Assembly (NCBI RefSeq): GCF_014648435.1
Contig: NZ_BMRC01000010.1
Coordinates: 124,001-188,000, forward strand
DNA: 64,000 bases
Direction of reading: 5' to 3'
Source: Nonomuraea spiralis
Lineage (GTDB): Bacteria; Actinomycetota; Actinomycetes; Streptosporangiales; Streptosporangiaceae
The notes beneath the pieces are model-generated. The model worked only from the letters and a program-made list of their open reading frames with translations. It was not told the DNA's origin and did not search any database. This document shows, one piece after another, positions 51,778 through 60,034 of this stretch; positions within the stretch are counted from its first letter, which is position 1; every line of letters starts with the position of its first letter. The position numbers and the translations under genes were made by a program.

Positions 51778-52848
51778 TCACTGCGGTTCTGCGAAGGCGA
51801 GCGCCCGTGCCGGGTTCTCGACCATGATCGTGTGGATGGCCTCGGGGCTGACGCCGAGGCGGCTCAGGGCGGGCAGGAAGTGGCGGGGGATGTAGTCGTA
51901 GCCCTTGCCGCCGTACCTCTTGAGCTGGATCTTCTGGCACACGTCGTGGCCGAGCACGATCTGGCCCGCGTGGCCGCGTTCGACCAGGTCGGCGATGCCG
52001 CGCAGGATCTTGTGGTCGCTGCCCAGGACGAGGTGGCCCCACGGGCTGCCGGGCGCGGCCAGGAAGTCGAACTCGACGAAGACGCCGCGGGCGAGCAGGC
52101 GCTCGGCGAAGGCGGGGCCGGACAGGACATCCATGCAGTGCCCCATGACGACGTTGGCGGGGGCGACGCCCTCCTCCTGGAGGATGTCGAGCACCCGGAA
52201 CTTCTCCTCGCCGACGCCGCCGAAGTGGAAGGTGACCGGCGCGCCGGTGATCCGGCTGGCCCGTCCGGCGGCCCGTACGCTCTTGAGCTCGTTGCCGGTC
52301 AGCGGCGCCGACTCCGCGCCGACCTCGCCGATGATCCCCGTACGGACGCCGGTGCCGTCGGCCCCGAGCACGACGTCGCGCACGATGACGTCGGCCAGCT
52401 CGTCCACGTCGCGCCCGTCCATGTCGGCCGGGTGGAACGTCGGGGTGTACCAGCCGCCGCCCATGACGATGTGCAGCCCGCTGGCCCGCGACAGCCGCAG
52501 CAGCGCCTCCGGGTCGCGGCCGAGGCCGATGGGCGAGACCTCGACCATCGTGCGGCCGCCGCTGTGGGCGAAGGCGAGGGTCTCGTCGAGCATCTCGTCG
52601 AAGTCGCCCAGCATGTCGTTGTCGGCGTTCGGCCCGCCGTGGCGGGCGCGCGCGAGGTTGGCCAGCGTGAGCGGCTCGGCCGCCGCGGGCGCGTCCTCGC
52701 CCGGCCGGCGGGACCGGGCGGGCCTGCGCAGGTCCACGAAGATGTGCTCGTGCATGAGCGTCGGCCCGAGCCGCGCGGGGTCCACCGGTCCGGCCACGGT
52801 GAGCGCCTGACCGGCCAGGTTCGGGATGGTGAAGGGGTAGCGGCTCAC
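51778..52848 (-). CDS. Phosphotriesterase-family metal hydrolase (copy 1)
   Basis: The 356-aa TIM-barrel amidohydrolase of the phosphotriesterase/lactonase group has the HxH motif in LMHEHIFVDL and a Glu instead of the usual carboxylated Lys bridging residue in GIIGEVGAE. The following His ligands are in PVTFHFGG and VMGHCMD, and the Asp in IVLGHDVCQ. All metal ligands are therefore present. Members hydrolyse lactones, organophosphates or formamide-like bonds; substrate unknown. The GTG start overlaps the stop of the preceding paralogue by 4 bp (GTGA), and the hydrolase gene follows 11 bp downstream. Confidence 0.88.
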   Translation of the reverse strand: MSRYPFTIPNLAGQALTVAGPVDPARLGPTLMHEHIFVDLRRPARSRRPGEDAPAAAEPLTLANLARARHGGPNADNDMLGDFDEMLDETLAFAHSGGRTMVEVSPIGLGRDPEALLRLSRASGLHIVMGGGWYTPTFHPADMDGRDVDELADVIVRDVVLGADGTGVRTGIIGEVGAESAPLTGNELKSVRAAGRASRITGAPVTFHFGGVGEEKFRVLDILQEEGVAPANVVMGHCMDVLSGPAFAERLLARGVFVEFDFLAAPGSPWGHLVLGSDHKILRGIADLVERGHAGQIVLGHDVCQKIQLKRYGGKGYDYIPRHFLPALSRLGVSPEAIHTIMVENPARALAFAEPQ

Positions 52849-53915
52849 GAGCCCGCCTCCTCGGTCCGGAGCGTGAGCAGCCGGCTCGGGTTGCGCACGG
52901 TGAGGGTCTCGATCAGCTCGTCGCCGGCCCCGAGCATCCTCAGGTACGGCACGAACTGCCGCAGGACGAACGTGTACCCGCCGCCGCCGTAGGCGAGCAG
53001 CTGCGACTTGGCGCGTACGTCGTGCGACAGCAGGAGGCGTCCGGCGTGGCCGCGGCGGGCGAGTTCGAGGACGGCCGCGGCGACGTCCTGGTCGTCGGCG
53101 ACGCTGATCGCCGTGGGCAGCCGGCCGAGCTGGTCGAACTGGACGAAGACGCCGCGTTCGAGCAGCGGTTCGAGCTCGTCGGGCCGCGGGGACAGCGCGT
53201 CGCAGTGGCCGACGGCCACCCGCGTGAGGTCCGCGCCCTCCTCGGCGAGCAGGTCGAGGACCCGCTGCTGGACGCCGGGGTCGTCGTGGCGGGCGAGCGA
53301 GACGGCGGCGCCGGTGGCCGCCGACGCGCGGGCGGCCGCGGCGAGTACGGCACGCTCGGCGGGCACGCCGGGGTCGAGCGCCCCGAGCTCGCCGATGATG
53401 CCCGCGCGTACGCCGTGCACGCCTTCGGTGAGGTCGCGGACCAGCTCGGCGGCCAGGCTGCCGGCGTCCCGTCCGGCGAGACCTTCGACGCGCGCCGGGT
53501 GGTGCCAGCCGCAGCCCATGACGACGGTCAGGCCGGTCGCCTCGGCGAGCCGGCGCAGCCCGGCCGGGTCACGGCCGAGCCCGTCGGTGGTGAGGTCCAC
53601 CAGCGTGCCGCCGCCGGCCTCCCGGAACGCGGCGGCCTCGGCGGCGGCCAGGTCCGCGTCGCCGAGCAGCAGGTCGTCGCGGTTGACGGCGCCCATGCCG
53701 ACCTCGCCGAGCAGGTCCATCGTGAGCGGCACGCGGTAGAGGCGGAGCCGGCTCGCGGCCGTGGGACGGACGCGGCCGGCAAGGGCCCAGGACTCGGGGG
53801 TGTCGTCGGGCGGGGCGAAGTCGCTCAGCAGGTGCTCGTGCGGAAGGACCGCGCCCAGCGAGGCCGCTGGGACCTCGCCGGTGACGGCCACGACCGTGGA
53901 GTCGGTGGTGGACAC
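52845..53915 (-). CDS. Phosphotriesterase-family protein (copy 2, altered metal site)
   Basis: The 356-aa paralogue of copy 1 is the first gene of the operon. It keeps HxH in VLPHEHLLSDF, the Glu of GIIGELGA, the His of VAVGHCDA and the Asp of LLLSHDVRA. Where copy 1 has PVTFHFGG, however, this protein reads AVSLARHDDP, so the fourth-position His ligand is Ala or shifted by two residues. It may bind one metal less, or be a structural or regulatory partner of copy 1. The start is the ATG at 53915, 24 bp downstream (in gene orientation) of the TCTAC-N4-GTAGA box. Confidence 0.86.
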   Translation of the reverse strand: MSTTDSTVVAVTGEVPAASLGAVLPHEHLLSDFAPPDDTPESWALAGRVRPTAASRLRLYRVPLTMDLLGEVGMGAVNRDDLLLGDADLAAAEAAAFREAGGGTLVDLTTDGLGRDPAGLRRLAEATGLTVVMGCGWHHPARVEGLAGRDAGSLAAELVRDLTEGVHGVRAGIIGELGALDPGVPAERAVLAAAARASAATGAAVSLARHDDPGVQQRVLDLLAEEGADLTRVAVGHCDALSPRPDELEPLLERGVFVQFDQLGRLPTAISVADDQDVAAAVLELARRGHAGRLLLSHDVRAKSQLLAYGGGGYTFVLRQFVPYLRMLGAGDELIETLTVRNPSRLLTLRTEEAGS

Positions 53916-53938
53916 ACGAGCAATATAGCCCCAGAACG

Positions 53939-53952
53939 TCTACAAGTGTAGA
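53939..53952. promoter_or_regulatory. TCTAC-N4-GTAGA operator of the phosphotriesterase operon
   Basis: TCTAC-AAGT-GTAGA lies in the 45-bp gap between the aldehyde dehydrogenase stop and the first phosphotriesterase gene, together with a TATAG-like AT patch (53922-53927). It gives the operon its own promoter, separate from the hydroxyproline operon upstream. Same half sites and spacing as 49716-49729. Confidence 0.6.
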
Positions 53953-53960
53953 TAAACCTG

Positions 53961-55472
53961 TCAGGCGACTCCGTCCACCCGGCGCGGGACGCCGAGCGGG
54001 TTGTCCTCGCGCAGCTCCGGCGGCAGCAGCGCGTCGGGGGTGTCCTGGAAGCACACCGGGCGCAGCCAGCGCTCGATCGCGGTGCTGCCGACCGAGGTCG
54101 AGGTGCTGGTCGAGGCCGGGTACGGCCCGCCGTGCTGCATCGCGGGGGCGACCGTCACGCCGGTGGGCCAGCCGTCCACGACGACGCGCCCGGCCAGTCC
54201 GGCCAGCCTGGCGACCAGCCCGGCCGCCGCGCCCTCGCGCTCGCCGGCCCCCAGGTGCACGGTCGCGGTGAGGTTGCCGGGCAACGTGCCGAGCACCGCG
54301 TCCCGCTCGGCCTCGGAGCCGTAGCGGGCCACGACGGTGACCGGGCCGAAGCACTCCTCCAGCAGCTCGGCGTGGGTGCCGGCGGCGAGCTGTCCGGCCG
54401 CCACGGTCAGCACGCCCGGCCGGACGGCGAGCGGCGCGGCCTCGTCCTCGCCCGCGGCCAGCGCCTGCGCGACGCCGGGCAACGCGGCCCGGGAGCGTAC
54501 GCCGTCGAGGAAGGCCGCCCGCATGCGCGGGTCGAGCAGCGGCCCGGCGGGCACCGTGGCCGTGACCACGGCGTCGAGCACCGCGTCGCCCGCCGCGCCC
54601 GCGGGCAGCAGGACCAGGCCCGGCTTGACGCAGAACTGGCCGAGGCCCTGGGTGTAGGAGGCGGCCAGCCCGGCGCCGATCGCGGCCGCCCTGGTCGCGG
54701 CCGCCTGCTCGGTCACCACGACCGGGTTGAGGCTGCCCAGCTCGCCGTGGAACGGGATCGGCCTCGGCCGGGCGGCGGCCAGGTCGTGCAGCGCCCGGCC
54801 GCCGCGTACCGAGCCGGTGAATCCGACGGCGGCGGTCAGCGGGTGGCGGACCAGCTCCGGGCCCGCCGAGAAGCCGTGGACCAGGCCCACGACGTCGGCG
54901 GGCAGGCCGGCCTTCTCCGCGGCGGCGCGCAGCGCGCGGGCGGTCAGGACGCTGGTCGCCGGGTGGTCCGGATGCGCCTTGACGACGACCGGGCAGCCGG
55001 CGGCCAGCGCGCTGGCGGTGTCGCCGCCCGGCACGCTGAAGGCCAGCGGGAAGTTGCTCGCCGAGAAGACCGCGACCACGCCCAGCGGCACCTTGTAACG
55101 CCGCAGGTCGGGGCGGGGGGCCGGGCGGGCGTCCGGGTCGGCGTGGTCGATGATCACGTCCAGGAAGGCGCCCGCCTCGGCCACCTCGGCGAAGGCGCGC
55201 AGCTGGTAGCAGGTGCGGGCCAGCTCGCCGGTGAGGCGTACCCGGCCGAGCGCCGTCTCGGCGTCGGCGGTCGCGATGATCTCCTCGCCGCCCTCCTCCA
55301 GGAGCGCGGCGGCGGTACGCAGCAGGTCGGCGCGTACGGCGCGGTCGGCCAGCGCCGGGAGGGTGGCGGCGGCGGCGCGTACGGCACGGTCCACGTCCTG
55401 CGGGGCCGACTCCGCCGCGACACGCTCGCGGGGCTCCCCGGTACGCGGGTCGACACTCAGAACGTCACTCAA
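53961..55472 (-). CDS. Aldehyde dehydrogenase, alpha-ketoglutarate semialdehyde dehydrogenase type
   Basis: The 503-aa NAD(P)-dependent ALDH has FSASNFPLAFSVPGGDTASALAAGCPVVVKAHPDH, catalytic Glu in PFHGELGSLNPVV and catalytic Cys in QGLGQFCVKPG. The G-Q-F-C-x-x-P-G signature is that of the ketoglutarate-semialdehyde dehydrogenase branch rather than of betaine-type ALDHs. It would perform the last step of hydroxyproline breakdown, semialdehyde to 2-oxoglutarate. The only plausible start is a TTG at 55472, which overlaps the upstream stop by 8 bp (TTGAGTGA) and is preceded by an AGGAAGAGA purine stretch. Last gene of the operon. Confidence 0.9.
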   Translation of the reverse strand: MSDVLSVDPRTGEPRERVAAESAPQDVDRAVRAAAATLPALADRAVRADLLRTAAALLEEGGEEIIATADAETALGRVRLTGELARTCYQLRAFAEVAEAGAFLDVIIDHADPDARPAPRPDLRRYKVPLGVVAVFSASNFPLAFSVPGGDTASALAAGCPVVVKAHPDHPATSVLTARALRAAAEKAGLPADVVGLVHGFSAGPELVRHPLTAAVGFTGSVRGGRALHDLAAARPRPIPFHGELGSLNPVVVTEQAAATRAAAIGAGLAASYTQGLGQFCVKPGLVLLPAGAAGDAVLDAVVTATVPAGPLLDPRMRAAFLDGVRSRAALPGVAQALAAGEDEAAPLAVRPGVLTVAAGQLAAGTHAELLEECFGPVTVVARYGSEAERDAVLGTLPGNLTATVHLGAGEREGAAAGLVARLAGLAGRVVVDGWPTGVTVAPAMQHGGPYPASTSTSTSVGSTAIERWLRPVCFQDTPDALLPPELREDNPLGVPRRVDGVA

Positions 55473-56922
55473 GGTCTCTTCCTCTTCCTTCGGCGTCTTC
55501 GTCGGTCAGGGCGGCCAGTTCGCCCAGGGGCACCGGGGCCGCCAGGCTCCGGGTGGACAGCGGGCGCAGGTCGTCCGCCGTGCTCTCGCGGCGGCTCAGG
55601 CAGGCCGCGACGCCGGCGGTGGCGAACCCGCACACCCGTCCCTGGCACCACCCCATGCCGGGCCTGGCCAGCATCTTCATCGTGCGCGGGTCGTCGGCGC
55701 CCAGGTCGTCGTGGGCGTGGCGGAGATCGCCGTAGGAGACCTCCTCGCAGCGGCAGACCAGCGTGTCGTCCCGCAGCCAGGACGTCCAGGCGGGCGGCAC
55801 GGGGTAGGTCCGGTGCATGGCCGCGGCGAAGCGGCGCCCGCGTACGATCGACCGGCGCAACCGGCCCATCAGCGCCGGGTCGGCGGGACGGCCGAGCGTA
55901 CGGGCCAGCGCCAGGGCGCTCAGCCTGCCCTCCTGCCCGGCCAGTACGGCGCCGCCGACGCCGGTGGCCTCGCCCGCGACGTACAGGCCGGGGACGCCGG
56001 TGCGCTGGAAGGCGTCCACGGTCACGACGAGCGAGCCGTCGGTGTCCTTCCTGGTGTCCGCGCCGAGCATGAGCGGCAGTTCCAGCGAGGGCGTGAAGCC
56101 CCAGCCGAGCGCGACGAGGTCGGCGGCGACCTCCGTGACCGGCCCGGCCGGGCGGCCGTCGCGGCCGGTCCCGCTGAGCCGGACCGCCTCGACCCGGTCC
56201 TCGCCCAGGATCTCGGTGACCACGGTCCTCGTCCGGTACGGGACGCGGTGGCGGGCCATCAGCGCCGCGTACTGGACGGCCTCGAACCCCTTGGCGGGCG
56301 CCGACGCCGCTCCCCGCAGGTCGCGCAGCCAGCCGAGCGTGGCGTTGGCCTCGGCGACGGCGGCGACCCGTGCCCCGGCGGCGGCCAGGCCGGTCGCGAC
56401 GGGCAGCAGGAACGGCCCGGTCCCGGCGACCACCGCACGGCGGCCGGCGAGCGTGCGCTGCCCCTTGAGCAGGGCCTGCACTCCCCCGGCCGCCATCACG
56501 CCGGGCAGGTCCCAGCCCGGGACGGGAAGCTGCCGGTCGTAGCCTCCGGGGCACAGGATCAGCGCGCGGGCGGTGACCGCCGTCCCCTCGCCGGGGACGA
56601 CCGGCGTGGCGCGCAGCGTGAACGTGCCGCCGCCGTCGCGGGTGGCGAGCCAGACCTGGAGGCCGGGCAGGTAGCTGATCCGTCCGGCTGAGCTCAGGGC
56701 GCGCAGCCGGTCGCGGAGCCGGGTGAAGACCGCCCAGCCGTGGTGGCCCGCGCTGTCGCCGGGGCGGGCGTGGCGTTCGTCGTAGTGCCGCCAGAACTGG
56801 CCGCCTGGCTGCCCGGCGGCGTCGACGAGGGCGACGCCGAGCCCGGCCTCGGCGGCCTCGACGGCGGCGGCCAGCCCCGCCGGGCCCGCGCCGACCACGG
56901 CGACGTCGTACGTCTCACGCAT
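55465..56922 (-). CDS. D-hydroxyproline dehydrogenase, FAD/NAD-type subunit with BFD-like [2Fe-2S] domain
   Basis: The 485-aa flavoprotein has an N-terminal Rossmann fold (VAVVGAGPAGLAAAVEAAEAGL), a second nucleotide fold (AVVAGTGPFLLPVATGLAAAG) and the GLYVAGEATGVGGAVLAGQEGRL segment. Its C-terminal Cys cluster VCRCEEVS...GMGWCQGRVCGF is typical of the opine-oxidase/HcnB/LhpE-type alpha subunit. With the small ferredoxin-like gene and the DAO-type gene upstream it should form the heterotrimeric D-hydroxyproline dehydrogenase known from Pseudomonas (LhpBEF). The ATG at 56922 overlaps the upstream stop by 8 bp. Confidence 0.88.
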   Translation of the reverse strand: MRETYDVAVVGAGPAGLAAAVEAAEAGLGVALVDAAGQPGGQFWRHYDERHARPGDSAGHHGWAVFTRLRDRLRALSSAGRISYLPGLQVWLATRDGGGTFTLRATPVVPGEGTAVTARALILCPGGYDRQLPVPGWDLPGVMAAGGVQALLKGQRTLAGRRAVVAGTGPFLLPVATGLAAAGARVAAVAEANATLGWLRDLRGAASAPAKGFEAVQYAALMARHRVPYRTRTVVTEILGEDRVEAVRLSGTGRDGRPAGPVTEVAADLVALGWGFTPSLELPLMLGADTRKDTDGSLVVTVDAFQRTGVPGLYVAGEATGVGGAVLAGQEGRLSALALARTLGRPADPALMGRLRRSIVRGRRFAAAMHRTYPVPPAWTSWLRDDTLVCRCEEVSYGDLRHAHDDLGADDPRTMKMLARPGMGWCQGRVCGFATAGVAACLSRRESTADDLRPLSTRSLAAPVPLGELAALTDEDAEGRGRDLE

Positions 56923-57196
56923 GGCCGCCTCCCGGCTCGCCGTCGCCCGGGGCGGGCTCGTCGCCGAGGCGCATGCCGTCGCGGGCCGGGACCAGGCAGG
57001 CGCGCTGGTCGGGGACGCCGTCGACGGTGATCAGGCAGTCGAAGCAGACGCCGATGCCGCAGAACAGGCCGCGCGGCCGGCCCGCCACCCGGGTGGTGCG
57101 CCAGTCGAGGATGCCGGCCGCCACCAGGGCGGCGCCTACGCTCTGGCCGGGCTCGGCGCGGACGGTCGTGCCGCGGAAGGTCAGCTCGTGGGTCAT
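56915..57196 (-). CDS. (2Fe-2S)-binding small subunit of D-hydroxyproline dehydrogenase
   Basis: The 93-aa ferredoxin-like protein of the HcnA/LhpF/sarcosine oxidase alpha N-terminal type has VRAEPGQSVGAALVAAGI and the cluster-binding Cys residues in GLFCGIGVCFDC plus RACLVPARDGM. It contributes an electron-transfer centre to the FAD subunit next to it. The ATG at 57196 is used because GAGGAGG precedes it and ATGA overlaps the stop of the DAO-type subunit; the frame continuing upstream is shadow sequence. Confidence 0.88.
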   Translation of the reverse strand: MTHELTFRGTTVRAEPGQSVGAALVAAGILDWRTTRVAGRPRGLFCGIGVCFDCLITVDGVPDQRACLVPARDGMRLGDEPAPGDGEPGGGHA

Positions 57197-58362
57197 CGGG
57201 GCGCCTCCTCGGTCGCCGGAACGGTGTCGGGGAAACGGTCGGGCGCGAACGGCCCGAGGTCGAGGTCGGGAGCCCGCCCGGTGAGCGCCTGGGCGATCAG
57301 CTTGCCGGTGCCCGCGGACAGGCCGATGCCGGCGCCCTCGTGCCCGCAGGCGTGCCACAGACCGGGCGCGCGCGGGTCGGGGCCGATCACCGGCAGATGG
57401 TCCGGGCAGTACGGCCGGAACCCCAGATAGGTGCGCATGGCCCGGACGTCGCGCAACATCGGGAACAACACGATCGCCTTGGCCGCCAGCGCGCCGGCCG
57501 CCTCGGTGGAGAACGTGCGGTCGAAGCCGACGCGCTCACGGGAGGCGCCGATGAGGATCGTGCCGCTGCCGGTGCCCTCGACGACGGGCGAGGTCTGCAG
57601 GGCGGCGTCGGAGCTGGCCACGTCGCCGACGTACTCGGCGGCGTAGACCTTGTGCCGGATCGTCCGGGGCGGCATGGGCTGGGTGACGAGGACGAACCCG
57701 CGCCTGGGCAGCACGGGGACGTGCACCCCGGCCAGGGCGGCGACGTCGCCGGCCCACGTGCCGGTCGCGTTGAGCACCGCCCCGGCGGGCAGGTCGCCGG
57801 CCGTGGTGCGCACGCCGGTCACGCGGTCGCCGTCGCGCAGGAAGCCCGTGACGGCGGTGCGGGTGCGTACGCGGGCGCCGTGGGCGCGGGCCAGGCGGAG
57901 CAGGTGGGCGACCACCAGCATGGGCTGGACCTGGGCGTCCTGGGGGTAGAAGGCGGCTCCGGCCAGGCCGGGCGCGAGGTGCGGCTCGTAGTCGCGCAGC
58001 TCGTCCCCGGCGACGTCGCGTACCTCGACGCCGTGGCGGCGCTGGTGCTCGCCCAGCTCGCGCAGCGACGCGACGCCGTGCTCCGACGCCGCGACGACCA
58101 GGCCGCCCTTGGCCTCGAACTCCCACAGCCCGGTGTGCTCGCCCAGGTCCTCGCGCCACACCCGCTGGGAGTAGAGCGCGAGGTCGAGCTCGGGGCCGGC
58201 CTCCTTGTCGGACACCAGCAGGTTGCCCTCGCCCGCGCTGGAGGTGCCCCCGGCGATGGCGCCGCGCTCGACGACCACCACGCGCAGCCCGGCCAGCGCG
58301 GCGAAGTACGCGCCGGCCGCGCCCACCACGCCCGCGCCGACCACGACCAGGTCGGCGCTCAC
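57193..58362 (-). CDS. D-hydroxyproline dehydrogenase, DAO-type FAD subunit
   Basis: The 389-aa member of the DAO/glycine oxidase superfamily has LVVVGAGVVGAAGAYFAALAGLRVVVVE, GGTSSAGEGNLLVSDKE, YPQDAQVQPMLVVAHLLRLA and the C-terminal GFRPYCPDHLPVIGPDP...HACGHEGAGIGLSAGTGKL. It carries the substrate-oxidising FAD and converts cis-4-hydroxy-D-proline to pyrroline-4-hydroxy-2-carboxylate, by analogy with LhpB/HypDH. The GTG start at 58362 overlaps the GntR stop (GTGA). Confidence 0.9.
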   Translation of the reverse strand: MSADLVVVGAGVVGAAGAYFAALAGLRVVVVERGAIAGGTSSAGEGNLLVSDKEAGPELDLALYSQRVWREDLGEHTGLWEFEAKGGLVVAASEHGVASLRELGEHQRRHGVEVRDVAGDELRDYEPHLAPGLAGAAFYPQDAQVQPMLVVAHLLRLARAHGARVRTRTAVTGFLRDGDRVTGVRTTAGDLPAGAVLNATGTWAGDVAALAGVHVPVLPRRGFVLVTQPMPPRTIRHKVYAAEYVGDVASSDAALQTSPVVEGTGSGTILIGASRERVGFDRTFSTEAAGALAAKAIVLFPMLRDVRAMRTYLGFRPYCPDHLPVIGPDPRAPGLWHACGHEGAGIGLSAGTGKLIAQALTGRAPDLDLGPFAPDRFPDTVPATEEAPR

Positions 58363-59036
58363 GGCGTGCCCTTCGCGCCGCCCGCCCACAGGCCGCGTAC
58401 GTGGCCGATATGGCGGTGCATGAGCAGTTCGGCCCCCACCGGGTCGCGCGCCTCGACCAGGTCGAGCAGTTCGTGGTGCTCGGCCGCCGAACGCGCCAGC
58501 CCGCCGCCGCGCAGCAGCGGGGTCAGGCCGAGCAGCCTCGTCCTGGCGCGCAGGTCGGACACGACGTCGAGCAGGAAACGGTTGCCGGTGTGCCCGAGCA
58601 GGGTCAGGTGGAAGACGTGGTCGGCCTCGACGTAGGCGACCAGGTCACCGAGTTCGGCGGCGTCCACGATGTCCTGGGCCAGCTCGCGCAGGTGCGGGAA
58701 GTCGGCCTCGGGGATCACCGGCACGGTCTCGCGTACGGCCGGCGGCTCGATGAGCAGCCGGACGGCGGCCAGGTTGTCGAGGTCCTCCTCCGACATCTCG
58801 GTCACCCGGAAGCCCTTGTTGGGGTGGGGCACGATCAGCCCCTCCTTGACCAGGTCGAGCATCGCCTCCCGGACCGGGGTGGCCGACACGCCGAACTGCG
58901 CGCCGAGGGCGGGGGCCGAGTAGACCACGCCGGGTTCCAGCTCGCCGGAGATGATCGCGGCGCGCAGGGCGTCCCTGATGCGGTCGCGCAGGTTCTCCCT
59001 GCGGCCGATGACGCGCAGTTCGGGTGCGAGGCTCAC
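58359..59036 (-). CDS. GntR-family (FCD) regulator of the hydroxyproline operon
   Basis: The 225-aa regulator has a winged helix at about 12-80 (NLRDRIRDALRAAIISGELEPG, then LGAQFGVSATPVREAMLDLVKEGLI) and an FCD effector domain (EADHVFHLTLLGHTGN, EHHELLDLVEARDP, HRHIGHV). The GTG start at 59036 overlaps the epimerase stop by 4 bp, so the regulator is made from the catabolic transcript itself. It most likely binds the GTGCAATG-type boxes at 60979 and 62350 and releases them when a hydroxyproline-pathway intermediate binds. Confidence 0.9.
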   Translation of the reverse strand: MSLAPELRVIGRRENLRDRIRDALRAAIISGELEPGVVYSAPALGAQFGVSATPVREAMLDLVKEGLIVPHPNKGFRVTEMSEEDLDNLAAVRLLIEPPAVRETVPVIPEADFPHLRELAQDIVDAAELGDLVAYVEADHVFHLTLLGHTGNRFLLDVVSDLRARTRLLGLTPLLRGGGLARSAAEHHELLDLVEARDPVGAELLMHRHIGHVRGLWAGGAKGTP

Positions 59037-60034
59037 AGCAGGAAACCCGCCGGGAACGGGTCGGTCGGGTCGAGGTGGAACTGCGAGGTGCCGGTGACCC
59101 AGGCGCGGCCGGTGATCGAGGGCAGCACGGCGGGCAGCGGGCCGGCCGTGGTCTCGCCGAGCAGCCGCCCGGTGAAGCGGGTGCCGATGAACGACTCGTT
59201 GACGAAGTCGTCCCCGATCGCCAGCTCGCCCTTCGCGTGGAACTGGGCCATGCGGGCGCTGGTGCCGGTGCCGCACGGCGAGCGGTCGAACCAGCCGGGG
59301 TGGATGGCCATGGCGTGCCTGGACAGTTGCGCGGTCGAGCCGGGGGCGGCCAGGTAGACGTGGTGGCAGCCGTTGATGTCGGGGCGTTCGGGGTGGACCG
59401 GCCGGTCGTGCTCGTTCACCGCGTCCATGATCGCGAGGCCGGCCGCCAGCAGGTCGCCGGCGCGCGCCCGGTCGAAGGGCAGGCCCAGGTCGGCCAGCTC
59501 GACGAACGCGTAGAAGTTGCCGCCGAAGGCCAGGTCGTAGCCGATCTCGCCGTAGCCGGGCACCTCGACCTTGCGGTCCAGCGCGTACGCGAACGAGGGC
59601 ACGTTCTGGATGGTCACCGAGGTCGCCGCGCCGTCCTCGACCGTCACGGACGCGACCACCAGCCCGGCGGGCGTGTCCAGCCGGATCGTGGTGACCGGCT
59701 CGACGACGGGCACCATCCCGGTCTCCACCAGGACGGTCGCCACCCCGATCGTGCCGTGGCCGCACATCGGCAGCAGCCCGGAGACCTCGATGAACAACAC
59801 GCCGTAGTCGGCGTCGGGCCGGGTCGGCGGCTGGAGGATCGCGCCGCTCATCGCGGCGTGGCCGCGCGGCTCGTACATGAGCAGCGTGCGCACGTCGTCG
59901 CTGTTCTCCATGAACCACAACCGGCGCTCGGCCATGGTCGCCCCGGGGATGGTGCCGACGCCGCCGACGATCACGCGGGTGGGCATGCCCTCGGTGTGGG
60001 AGTCGACGGCGTGGAAGGTCCGGCGGGATCTCAC
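59033..60034 (-). CDS. 4-hydroxyproline 2-epimerase (proline racemase family)
   Basis: The 333-aa enzyme has VDSHTEGMPTRVI at the N-terminus and the two catalytic cysteines Cys91 (LLPMCGHGTIG) and Cys254 (RSPCGTGTSA). The paired Cys are what proline racemases and hydroxyproline 2-epimerases use for cofactor-independent two-base chemistry; a dehydratase would have Thr at the second position. In this operon it converts trans-4-hydroxy-L-proline to cis-4-hydroxy-D-proline. The GTG start at 60034 overlaps the stop of the DapA-type gene (GTGA). Confidence 0.92.
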   Translation of the reverse strand: MRSRRTFHAVDSHTEGMPTRVIVGGVGTIPGATMAERRLWFMENSDDVRTLLMYEPRGHAAMSGAILQPPTRPDADYGVLFIEVSGLLPMCGHGTIGVATVLVETGMVPVVEPVTTIRLDTPAGLVVASVTVEDGAATSVTIQNVPSFAYALDRKVEVPGYGEIGYDLAFGGNFYAFVELADLGLPFDRARAGDLLAAGLAIMDAVNEHDRPVHPERPDINGCHHVYLAAPGSTAQLSRHAMAIHPGWFDRSPCGTGTSARMAQFHAKGELAIGDDFVNESFIGTRFTGRLLGETTAGPLPAVLPSITGRAWVTGTSQFHLDPTDPFPAGFLL

